Assembly: GCF_905397285.1 (NCBI RefSeq)
Contig: NZ_CAJPUX010000003.1
Span: 372,001 to 436,000 of the forward strand
Direction of reading: 5' to 3'
DNA: 64,000 nucleotides
From: Cupriavidus plantarum
Lineage (GTDB): Bacteria; Pseudomonadota; Gammaproteobacteria; Burkholderiales; Burkholderiaceae
Within the stretch, counting starts at the first letter, position 1. The number at the start of each line of letters is the position of its first letter. Of this stretch, positions 57,194-64,000 are shown in pieces. The notes below the pieces were generated by a model. That model had not been told where the DNA came from. It saw only the letters and a list, made by a program, of their open reading frames with translations, and did no database searches. A program made the translations under genes and the position numbers.

Positions 57194-58138
57194 TCAATGA
57201 TCGAAGCTGACGACGGGTACAGCGAGCCGGGCGGCGAGGGACGCCGAGAGTTCCGCGGCCGCCTCGGCAAACTGCACGCGCATGTCGTCGACGAGGCTCG
57301 ACGTCGCCCGATGGCTCGCGCGCAGCAGTTGCACTTCGAACGGCAGCGCTGGCGCAATGTCATGCAACATCACGCGCGTGGCGTCCGCGCTGAGCGCCGT
57401 GAACTGGTCGAGCAGGCTGATGCCGAGTCCCGCATCGACCAGCGACAGCGCCAGCGAGTACGTCTGCACCTCGAGTGTGGCGTGAGGCTCCAGCGCATGG
57501 CGCGCCAGCGTTTGCCGCACGAGCAGCCCAAGCGAGGTGTTGTCGTCGTGGCCAATGAACGGCCGATCCATGAGTCGCTGCATCGACAGCACGCCCCGAC
57601 GGCTGCCGGAAGGCAACGGCTGCGCGCGCGGCACCGCCAGCAGCATGCGGCCCGCCGCTACCGGCTCGCTGGCGATCGCCTCGTGCCGCGGCGGCGCGTA
57701 GGCAAAGCCCACGTCGATCTGATTCGACAGCAGCGCATCGACGATCTCGTCCGTATGGTGCGTGAGCACCTGCACCTGCGTCTCGGGATGCCGCGCGCAG
57801 AAGCGCCGCACGGCGGGCACCAGCAACGGATTGGCGAGGCTGGGCGTGGCCGCTACCCGCAGGCGTCCCGCGCCCTTGTGCCGCAGGCTCTCCGACACGC
57901 GCCGCACGCGCTCCACCTCGCCATATAGCCTTTCGACATCCCCATAGAGCGCCACGGCCTCGGGCGTCGGCTGCAGCCGGCCGCGCACGCGCTCGAACAG
58001 ACGGAAGCCGAGCGAGGCCTCGGCATGCTGCAGCACGCGGGTCACCACGGGCTGGGACACATGGAGCAGGCGCGCGGCCTCGCTGACGGTGCCCGTCAGC
58101 ATCACGGCGCGGAACACTTCGATCTGGCGCAGGCGCAT
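57194..58138 (-). CDS. LysR-family transcriptional regulator
   Basis: A 314-residue regulator from ATG 58138, MRLRQIEVFRAVMLTGTVSEAARLLHVSQPVVTRVLQHAE, with the helix-turn-helix at about 18-37 and an effector domain after residue 90. It resembles LysR proteins that act on amino-acid or opine genes. It is divergent from the D-amino-acid oxidoreductase gene, which is its probable target. The open frame runs far upstream antisense to that gene, but that part is spurious. Confidence 0.9.
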   Translation of the reverse strand: MRLRQIEVFRAVMLTGTVSEAARLLHVSQPVVTRVLQHAEASLGFRLFERVRGRLQPTPEAVALYGDVERLYGEVERVRRVSESLRHKGAGRLRVAATPSLANPLLVPAVRRFCARHPETQVQVLTHHTDEIVDALLSNQIDVGFAYAPPRHEAIASEPVAAGRMLLAVPRAQPLPSGSRRGVLSMQRLMDRPFIGHDDNTSLGLLVRQTLARHALEPHATLEVQTYSLALSLVDAGLGISLLDQFTALSADATRVMLHDIAPALPFEVQLLRASHRATSSLVDDMRVQFAEAAAELSASLAARLAVPVVSFDH

Positions 58139-58294
58139 CGGCGTGGTGCGAAAAAAATCCGGTTTTGGTGCGGGAAATCCCCACTCGTGCTGGCGCGCGG
58201 GTATCCATAGCATGAAGACATATTCTGGCACGTATTCGCATTGGGCAAGCCGCGGCGCGTGGCATACGCTCTGGCCCATCGTCTTCAATCGGCA

Positions 58295-59629
58295 ATGGCA
58301 ATGCATGTAGCAATCGTGGGAGCGGGGGTGGTAGGCATGACCACGGCGTGGCGGCTGGCCAGCGAAGGGCACGAGGTCACGGTGCTCGAGCGCCGCGATG
58401 GCCCCGGCGAGGAAACGAGCTTCGCCAACGGCGGCCAGCTCAGCTACAGCTATGTGGCGCCGCTGGCCGGGCCGGGCGTGCTGTCGAAGGTGCCGGGCTG
58501 GCTGCTGCGGCGCGACTCGCCGATGCGCTTCCGGCCGAGCCCCGATCCCGCGCAATGGCGCTGGCTGCTGGCCTTCGCGCGCGCCTGCAATGCGGGCGCA
58601 AGCGACGCCACCACGCGCAAGCTGCTGCGGCTCGCTTTCCATTCGCGCGACCTGATGCAGGCGTTCGTGCATGGCGACGAAGCCTCCCGGGGCGGCGCGG
58701 GCGGACATGTGCCCGGTTACCGCGACGGCAGCGGTTTCGATTTTGCGCGGCGCGGCAAGCTGATCGTGCATCGCGACGCGGCCGCCTTCGATGCCGCGCG
58801 CCGTCTGCTCGACTATCAGGCGAGCCTCGGGTGCGAGCAGATCGCGCTCGACCGGGACGCGTGCGTGGCACTGGAGCCCGCGCTCGAACGCATTCGCGGC
58901 GATATCGCGGGCGCGATCCACACGCCGAGCGAGGAAGTGGGCGATTGTCATCGCTTCTGCGTGGCGCTGGCCCGATTGCTGCAAGGGAGGGCCAACGTGC
59001 GGTTGCGCTTCGGCACGCGCGTGACCGGCCTCAAGCGCGCGGGCGTCAATGGCGATACCCGCAATACGAGAATCGTCGGCGTGCATACGGCCGACGGCGA
59101 TGTCGATGCGGACGCGGTCGTCGTGGCCGGCGGCATCGGCAGCGTGCCGCTGCTGCGGCCCGCGGGGGTGCGGCCGATGCTCTGGCCGCTCAAGGGGTAC
59201 AGCATCACGGTGCCGATCGCGGACGGCACGCGCGCGCCGCATATCAGCGTGACGGACTTCGCGAACAAGATCGTCTACGCGCGTATCGGCAACACGCTGC
59301 GCGTGGCCGGCATGGCGGACCTCGTGCGTGGGGGCCCGACCATCGACGGCGAACGCGTCGCGGCCCTGGCCGCGCAGACGCAGGCGGTGTTCGGCATCGG
59401 CGGCGCGGACGATACCGCGGCGTTGCAGCCGTGGGCCGGTTTGCGTCCCGCCACGCCGAGCGGCCTGCCGCTGATCGGCGCATCGCGCGTGCCGGGCCTG
59501 TGGCTCAACATCGGCCACGGCGCGCTGGGTTTCACGCTGGCCATGGGCAGCGCGAGCCTGCTCGCCGACGCGATGGCGGGACGCCGGAGCGCGATCGACG
59601 CGCACGATTTCGATGCCACGGTGGCGTGA
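58295..59629 (+). CDS. dadA: FAD-dependent D-amino-acid dehydrogenase (DadA family)
   Basis: A 444-residue flavoprotein; ATG 58295 or 58301 begins MHVAIVGAGVVGMTTAW, with the dinucleotide-fold GxGxxG. Other DadA features are EETSFANGGQLSYSYVAPLAGPGVL, the substrate-domain ...LKGYSITVPI, and the C-terminal FAD segment WAGLRPATPSGLPLIG. It oxidises D-amino acids at the membrane face. It lies upstream of amino-acid transport genes and is divergent from a LysR regulator. The classical dadA partner dadX is not here, so the exact substrate is open. Confidence 0.85.
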   Translation: MAMHVAIVGAGVVGMTTAWRLASEGHEVTVLERRDGPGEETSFANGGQLSYSYVAPLAGPGVLSKVPGWLLRRDSPMRFRPSPDPAQWRWLLAFARACNAGASDATTRKLLRLAFHSRDLMQAFVHGDEASRGGAGGHVPGYRDGSGFDFARRGKLIVHRDAAAFDAARRLLDYQASLGCEQIALDRDACVALEPALERIRGDIAGAIHTPSEEVGDCHRFCVALARLLQGRANVRLRFGTRVTGLKRAGVNGDTRNTRIVGVHTADGDVDADAVVVAGGIGSVPLLRPAGVRPMLWPLKGYSITVPIADGTRAPHISVTDFANKIVYARIGNTLRVAGMADLVRGGPTIDGERVAALAAQTQAVFGIGGADDTAALQPWAGLRPATPSGLPLIGASRVPGLWLNIGHGALGFTLAMGSASLLADAMAGRRSAIDAHDFDATVA

Positions 59630-59670
59630 CGCCGCGCCACCGGGCCGCCAGGAGTTTGTATTTGCAGTGC

Positions 59671-59713
59671 AAAGACGTGCCACCAAAGACGGTGCCACTA
59701 AAGACGTGCCACT
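59671..59713 (+). repeat. Three tandem copies of a 14-15 bp repeat
   Basis: AAAGACGTGCCACC, AAAGACGGTGCCACT and AAAGACGTGCCACT follow one another between dadA and the next binding-protein gene, 29-71 bp before its start. They could be binding sites or a slippage product. Confidence 0.8.
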
Positions 59714-59741
59714 AAACCAAGCCCCATCCAAGGAGCGAACC

Positions 59742-60650
59742 ATGAAGAAACTGCCTGCCTCCCATCTGCCGCGCCGCGTGCTGGTCACCGCTGCGCTCGC
59801 CCTCGCCGCTGCCGGTGCGCAAGCCGCCGATGGCGATACGCTGAAGAAGATCAAGGAAACCGGCGTGATTTCGCTGGGTCACCGCGAATCGTCGATCCCG
59901 TTCTCCTATACCGATGGCAAGGAGGTCATGGGCTACTCGCAGGACATCATGATGATGATCGTCGACAAGGTGAAGGCCGACCTGAAGATGCCGAACCTGC
60001 AGGTCAAGCTCACGCCGATCACTTCGCAGAACCGCATTCCGCTCGTGCAGAACGGCACCATCGACATCGAGTGCGGCAGCACGACGAACAACCTCGAACG
60101 CCAGAAGCAGGTCGCGTTCTCGAACAGCATCTTCATCTACGGCATTCGCATGCTGACGAAGAAGGACTCGGGCGTGAAGTCGTTGGACGACCTCAAGAAC
60201 AAGAACGTGGTCACGACCGCCGGCACCACGGGCGAGCGGCTGCTCGTGAAGATGAACGGCGAGAAGGCCATGAACATGAACCTGATCAGCACCAAGGATC
60301 ATGGCCAGTCGTTCCTGATTCTCGAGACCGGCCGCGCCGCCGCGTTTGTCATGGATGAACCGCTGCTGTACGGCGAGCGCACCAAGGCCAAGAACGCGAA
60401 CGACTGGGTGGTCGCGGGCGAGCCGCTGCAGGTCGAAAACTACGCGTGCATGTTCCGCAAGGACGACGCCTCGTTCAAGGCGCTCGCCGATGGCGTGGTG
60501 GCGGACCTCCAGAAGAGCGGCCGTGCCGAGAAGCTGTACAACAAGTGGTTCATGCAGCCGGTGCCCCCGCGCGGCATCAACCTGAACTACCCATTGTCGG
60601 ACGACATGAAGGCGCTGTTTGCCTCCCCGAACGACAAGGCGTTCCAGTAA
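59742..60650 (+). CDS. Amino-acid ABC transporter substrate-binding protein (GltI-like)
   Basis: A 302-residue periplasmic protein. AAGGAG precedes ATG 59742. The signal peptide ends near AQAAD (about residue 29). It contains GVISLGHRESSIPFSYTDGKEVMGYSQDI and IDIECGSTTNNLERQKQVAFSNSIF, typical of the glutamate/aspartate-binding GltI group. It captures an acidic amino acid for import. No cognate permease or ATPase follows directly. It is downstream of dadA on the same strand. Confidence 0.9.
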   Translation: MKKLPASHLPRRVLVTAALALAAAGAQAADGDTLKKIKETGVISLGHRESSIPFSYTDGKEVMGYSQDIMMMIVDKVKADLKMPNLQVKLTPITSQNRIPLVQNGTIDIECGSTTNNLERQKQVAFSNSIFIYGIRMLTKKDSGVKSLDDLKNKNVVTTAGTTGERLLVKMNGEKAMNMNLISTKDHGQSFLILETGRAAAFVMDEPLLYGERTKAKNANDWVVAGEPLQVENYACMFRKDDASFKALADGVVADLQKSGRAEKLYNKWFMQPVPPRGINLNYPLSDDMKALFASPNDKAFQ

Positions 60651-60841
60651 GCCTGACCGGACGGCGGGCCGTGGCAACCGATCCGGTGTGCTGGAGCGGT
60701 TATATAGCCATGATGAATCGTTATTTCGCGATCGATAGGGTTTGCGGTAGTGTTGCGTGCGTTGTAGGCTCGATGTGATCCTGCAACGCCGCCGCTGGGC
60801 ACAATAACTACAGCACGACACTACCTGATACTGGAGAAGAT

Positions 60842-61654
60842 ATGCGATCGATTCGAAGCGGCCTGTTCTCGTCCCTGCTGGCGGTGGCGCTGGCCACCGG
60901 CGCCGCGCTGACCGCCACGGCCGCGAGCGCCGCCGACTTGCTGGACTCGGTCAAGCAGGCCGGCGTGCTCAAGATAGGTATCGAGGGCACCTATCCGCCG
61001 TTCGGCTATCGGGGCGCCAAAAACGAACTCGAAGGCTTCGATGTGGACGTTGCCCGCGCCGTCGCCGGCAAGCTGGGCGTCAAGCCCGAGTTCGTCACCA
61101 CCGAATGGAGCGCGATCATTGCCGGCCTGCAGGCCGGCAAGTTCGACATCATCGTCAACCAGGTCTCGGTCACGCCGCAGCGCAGGCAGGCGCTCGACTT
61201 CTCCACGCCATACGTCTACTCGGCCGCGCAGCTGATTCAGCGCAAGGACGACAAGCGCGAGTTCAAGTCGCTCGAGGACCTGAAGGGCCACAAGCTCGGC
61301 GTCAGCCTTGGCAGCAACTACAACGACCTCGCTAAGTCGGTGCCGGGCATCGATGTGAAGACGTACCCCGGCGCGCCGGAATACCTGCGTGACCTCGCCT
61401 CGGAGCGCGTCGACGCGGCGCTCAACGACCGCCTGATGGTCAATTACCTGATCAAGAACGCCAACCTGCCGTTGCGCCCGGGCGCGGTGGTGCCCGGCGC
61501 CAGCTCGGAAGTCGCGATCCCGTTCCGCAAGGACAATCCGAAGTTCTCCGCCGCCATCGACAAGGCGCTGGAAGACCTGCGCAAGGATGGCACGCTCGCG
61601 AAGCTGTCCACCAAGTGGTTCGGCTCGGACGTGACCAAGGCCGCCGGCAAGTAA
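60842..61654 (+). CDS. Amino-acid (cystine-type) ABC transporter substrate-binding protein
   Basis: A 270-residue periplasmic protein with a signal peptide ending near ASAAD (about residue 32), then VLKIGIEGTYPPFGYRGAKNELEGFDVDVARAVA, the start of family 3 binding proteins. RQALDFSTPYVYSAAQLI and the helix near the end are as in the cystine-binding TcyA/FliY type. GGAGAAG lies upstream. It is followed, after 139 bp with repeats and a hairpin, by a matching permease gene. Confidence 0.88.
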   Translation: MRSIRSGLFSSLLAVALATGAALTATAASAADLLDSVKQAGVLKIGIEGTYPPFGYRGAKNELEGFDVDVARAVAGKLGVKPEFVTTEWSAIIAGLQAGKFDIIVNQVSVTPQRRQALDFSTPYVYSAAQLIQRKDDKREFKSLEDLKGHKLGVSLGSNYNDLAKSVPGIDVKTYPGAPEYLRDLASERVDAALNDRLMVNYLIKNANLPLRPGAVVPGASSEVAIPFRKDNPKFSAAIDKALEDLRKDGTLAKLSTKWFGSDVTKAAGK

Positions 61655-61657
61655 GGG

Positions 61658-61747
61658 CACCAAGTATCGCCACCAAGTAACGCCACAAGTAACACCAGTC
61701 GTCCAACGGGCCCTCCCGCCGCGCGCATCGTAGCGCGGGGGAGGGCC
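61658..61747 (+). repeat. Tandem 13-bp repeats and a hairpin between binding protein and permease
   Basis: CACCAAGTATCGC, CACCAAGTAACGC and CACAAGTAACAC stand in tandem at 61658-61695, starting 3 bp after the stop. A strong hairpin with arms GGCCCTCC and GGAGGGCC follows at 61709-61747, with only a short TT after it. It may partly end transcription so that the binding protein is made in excess over the permease. Confidence 0.75.
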
Positions 61748-61793
61748 TTGTCGCAGGTATGATCGCGGCAACCGCCTTTCGCCCCTACACTCC

Positions 61794-62453
61794 ATGTCCG
61801 CTCTCACGCTCGTCGCCGATTCGTTGCCGATCCTGTTACAGGGGGCATTGCTCACGCTCAAGTTCGCGGTGCTGTCGATGGTCTTCGGGCTGGTCATCGG
61901 CGTCGTGGTCGCGCTGATGGGCATCAGCCATTCAAGAGCCCTGAATGCGGTCTCGCGGACATACGTCAGCATCATGCGCGGCACGCCGCTGCTGGTGCAG
62001 ATCTTTGTGGTGTATTACGGCCTGCCCGGGGTGGGCATCGCACTGGAGCCCACGCCCGCGGGCGTGCTCACGCTGAGCCTCAATGTGGGCGCGTATCTGT
62101 CGGAGAGCATGCGCGGCGCGATTCTGGGGATTTCGCGCGGCCAGTGGATGGCGGCCTACAGCCTTGGCCTGACGCCCGCGCAGACGCTGCGCTACGTGGT
62201 CGGTCCGCAGGCCCTGCGGCTCGCCGTGCCGAGCCTGTCCAACAGCCTGATCAGCCTGATCAAGGACACGTCGCTCGTCTCGGTCATCACCGTCACGGAG
62301 TTGCTGCGCACCGCGCAGGAGATCATCGCGGCCACGTATCAGCCGCTGCCGCTCTATCTGGCCGTGGCGGCCATCTACTGGGTATTGAGTACGGCGTTGT
62401 CGTTCCTGCAGCGCGGCCTCGAGCGACGTCTGTCGCTGCCGGGCCGTCACTGA
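61794..62453 (+). CDS. Amino-acid ABC transporter permease (HisM/GlnP type)
   Basis: A 219-residue inner-membrane protein with about five helices. It contains VSIMRGTPLLVQIFVVYYGLP and the EAA-type loop GQWMAAYSLGLTPAQTLRYVVGPQALRLAVPSL, which contacts the ATPase. It fits the cystine permease TcyB/YecS. The ATP-binding gene that usually follows is absent: the next gene is on the other strand. Confidence 0.9.
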   Translation: MSALTLVADSLPILLQGALLTLKFAVLSMVFGLVIGVVVALMGISHSRALNAVSRTYVSIMRGTPLLVQIFVVYYGLPGVGIALEPTPAGVLTLSLNVGAYLSESMRGAILGISRGQWMAAYSLGLTPAQTLRYVVGPQALRLAVPSLSNSLISLIKDTSLVSVITVTELLRTAQEIIAATYQPLPLYLAVAAIYWVLSTALSFLQRGLERRLSLPGRH

Positions 62454-62476
62454 CAGGAACGGGAGGCGAGGGCGGG

Positions 62477-64000
62477 TCAGCCCTCGGTGATGCGCTTCTC
62501 GATATGGCCCAGCGCTTCCTCGACCTGATCCACGAGAATCAGGCACAGGTCGCCGGGCTGCAGTGCCGCCAGACCCGTATCGATGGCCAGGAACTCGCCA
62601 CGTATCTCGTCCACGCGTGACGTGCGTTGCGCGCCCTGGAGGCCCTCGCGCAGCAGCGCGAGCACCTCGCCGTCTTCGCGGCCACGCTGGCACTGGTCCT
62701 GATACAGCACGACGTTGTCGAACACGCCGCCGAGGATCTGCGTCTGACGGCGGATGTCTTCGTCGCGGCGGTCGCCCGCGCCGCTGATCACGACCACGCG
62801 GCGCCTGGCCGGGATCGATTCCACCGCGTTGCACAGCGCCTGGATCGCGTCGGGATTGTGGCCGTAATCGGCGATCAGCGTCGCGCCGTTGTAGTCGAAC
62901 ACGTTGAAGCGTCCCGGCGCGGTGGCCGCGTCGTTGACGAACGTGGCAAGGCCGCGGCGGATGACCGCCCAGTCGATGCCCAGCGCCCACGCGGCCGCGA
63001 TGGAAGACATCGCGTTCTCCACCTGGAAGCCGATGCTGCCGTTGCGCGTCAGCGGAATGTCCGCCAGCGCGATGCGCACCTGCGTCTCGCCTTCGGACGC
63101 GACGATCTCCGCGCCATCGACGAACACCACGCGGCGGCCCTGCGCCCGGTGGAGCGCCATCGTCGGCAGGTTCGGATCATGCGCGAAGAACGTTACCGTG
63201 CCCGGGCAGGCGTCGGCCATGCGCGCGACCATCGGGTCGGCGGCATTGAGCACCGCCATGCCGTGGGGCGCGACGTTCTGCACGATCACGCTCTTCAGCA
63301 CGGCAAGATCTTCCACCGTGCTGATGTACGACAGGCCGAGGTGATCGCCTTCGCCGACGTTGGTCACCACCGCCACGTCGCAGCGGTCGAACGCCAGACC
63401 TTCGCGCAGCAGGCCGCCGCGCGCTGTTTCAAACACGGCCGCGTCGACATCGGGATGCAGCAGCACGTTACGCGCGCTGCGCGGGCCGCTGCAATCGCCG
63501 GTGTCGATGCGTTCGCCCTGGATATACACGCCGTCCGTGCCCGTCATGCCCATGCGCAGTCCGCTGGTCGCCAGCAGATGCGTGATCAGGCGGACCGTGG
63601 TGGTCTTGCCGTTCGTGCCCGATACCGCGACGACCGGAATGCGGCCATCGTCGCCGTCGGCGAACATCGTCGAGATGATGGCTTCGCCGACCGCGCGGCC
63701 CTTGCCATACGATGGCTGCAGGTGCATGCGCAGGCCCGGTGCCGCGTTAACTTCGACGATACCGCCGGCTTGTTCCTCGAACGGCTTGAGCATCGTCTCG
63801 CAGACCGCGTCGACGCCGCAGATGTCGAGGCCGACCATCTGCGCGGCCGCCACCGCGCGCGCGGCGATATCCGGATGGACGTCGTCGGTCACGTCGGTCG
63901 CGCTGCCGCCCGTGGACAGGTTCGCGTTGTTACGCAGCACCACGCGGGTGCCGTTGGCGGGCACCGACTCGGCGGTCAGTCCTTGCTTGGCCAGCACGGC
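62477..64000 (-). CDS. cphA: Cyanophycin synthetase-like protein (partial, 5' end outside window)
   Basis: 508 codons of the 3' part are visible; the gene begins beyond the window. The visible part opens in the C-terminal end of an ATP-grasp domain (DICGVDAVCETMLKPFEEQAGGIVEVNAAPGLRMHLQPS). It continues with a Mur-ligase-like domain carrying the P-loop GTNGKTTTVRL and then FETARGGLLREGLAFDRCDVAVVTNVGEGDHLG and the ligase C-terminal ADYGHNPDAIQAL. This is the CphA plan: ATP-dependent joining of Asp and Arg into the storage polymer cyanophycin. A CphA2-type variant cannot be excluded from this part alone. Confidence 0.88.
   Translation of the reverse strand, partial: AVLAKQGLTAESVPANGTRVVLRNNANLSTGGSATDVTDDVHPDIAARAVAAAQMVGLDICGVDAVCETMLKPFEEQAGGIVEVNAAPGLRMHLQPSYGKGRAVGEAIISTMFADGDDGRIPVVAVSGTNGKTTTVRLITHLLATSGLRMGMTGTDGVYIQGERIDTGDCSGPRSARNVLLHPDVDAAVFETARGGLLREGLAFDRCDVAVVTNVGEGDHLGLSYISTVEDLAVLKSVIVQNVAPHGMAVLNAADPMVARMADACPGTVTFFAHDPNLPTMALHRAQGRRVVFVDGAEIVASEGETQVRIALADIPLTRNGSIGFQVENAMSSIAAAWALGIDWAVIRRGLATFVNDAATAPGRFNVFDYNGATLIADYGHNPDAIQALCNAVESIPARRRVVVISGAGDRRDEDIRRQTQILGGVFDNVVLYQDQCQRGREDGEVLALLREGLQGAQRTSRVDEIRGEFLAIDTGLAALQPGDLCLILVDQVEEALGHIEKRITEG

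Noticed and set aside
57194..59854. An 886-codon frame covering the LysR gene and the antisense of dadA
   Set aside because: Only the last 314 codons match LysR; the rest is antisense to a clear FAD enzyme.

Overview
The window is GC-rich chromosomal DNA of a betaproteobacterium in the Burkholderiaceae, most like Cupriavidus or Ralstonia. The evidence is the gene content and order: pilGHIJL behind a rubredoxin gene and hemL, nadE-glnB, trxB/ftsK/lolA, and rarA-serS-tRNA-Ser. The inserted phage is also of the Ralstonia phiRSM type. Genus is an inference; no 16S gene is present.

Layout. (1) 1-8597, minus strand: a Tad/Flp pilus operon read as flp, prepilin peptidase, a small unknown ORF, cpaB, cpaC secretin, a lipoprotein, cpaE, cpaF, tadB, tadC (cut by the window start). 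A 1.1 kb non-coding stretch with several dyads lies upstream of flp. (2) 9684-12088: a LysR regulator divergent from an MFS transporter. (3) 12103-15500, minus: a lemA / ygcG / second TPM-domain cluster, then hemL. (4) 15721-26430, plus: rubredoxin and the twitching-motility chemosensory operon pilG-H-I-J-L, ending in a 2126-residue hybrid kinase. (5) 26588-35594: aldehyde dehydrogenase, a small membrane protein, an MFS carrier, ppa, a GNAT-like protein, nadE, glnB, and a coupled smr-TRIC pair. (6) 35687-45207: trxB, ftsK, lolA and a lipoprotein, then an iron(III) ABC system (fbpA with a Fur-like box; fbpB and fbpC divergent) with an unknown HEAT-like protein between. (7) 45246-48294: rarA, serS and tRNA-Ser(CGA).

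(8) 48282-55730: a filamentous phage (inovirus) prophage of about 7.4 kb inserted at the 3' end of tRNA-Ser, visibly poorer in GC than the host. It carries its own serine recombinase (plus strand). A minus-strand module follows: ssDNA-binding protein, two TGATG-coupled small ORFs, major coat, a 33-residue minor coat candidate, pIII-like adhesin, an 87-residue unknown ORF placed after the pVI-like protein, Zot/pI, a hairpin-rich intergenic region, HUH Rep, a small membrane protein and a ribbon-helix-helix-like protein. A plus-strand HTH regulator sits at the right end. Four of the small genes (33, 43, 44 and 52 residues) are shorter than usual ORF cut-offs and were found by reading the minus strand directly. 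The regulator ORF runs into the attachment site, and in the circular phage it would lie directly upstream of the recombinase, so integration separates the two.

(9) 55832-64000: a CNNM/CBS/CorC membrane protein, a LysR regulator divergent from a DadA-like oxidase, two amino-acid-type binding proteins, one ABC permease without a neighbouring ATPase, and the 3' part of a cyanophycin synthetase-like gene that runs off the window.

The host genes encode surface filaments and their control (Tad pilus, type IV pilus chemosensing), iron and amino-acid uptake, and housekeeping. The prophage is the main mobile element and the part with most unexplained coding and regulatory content.
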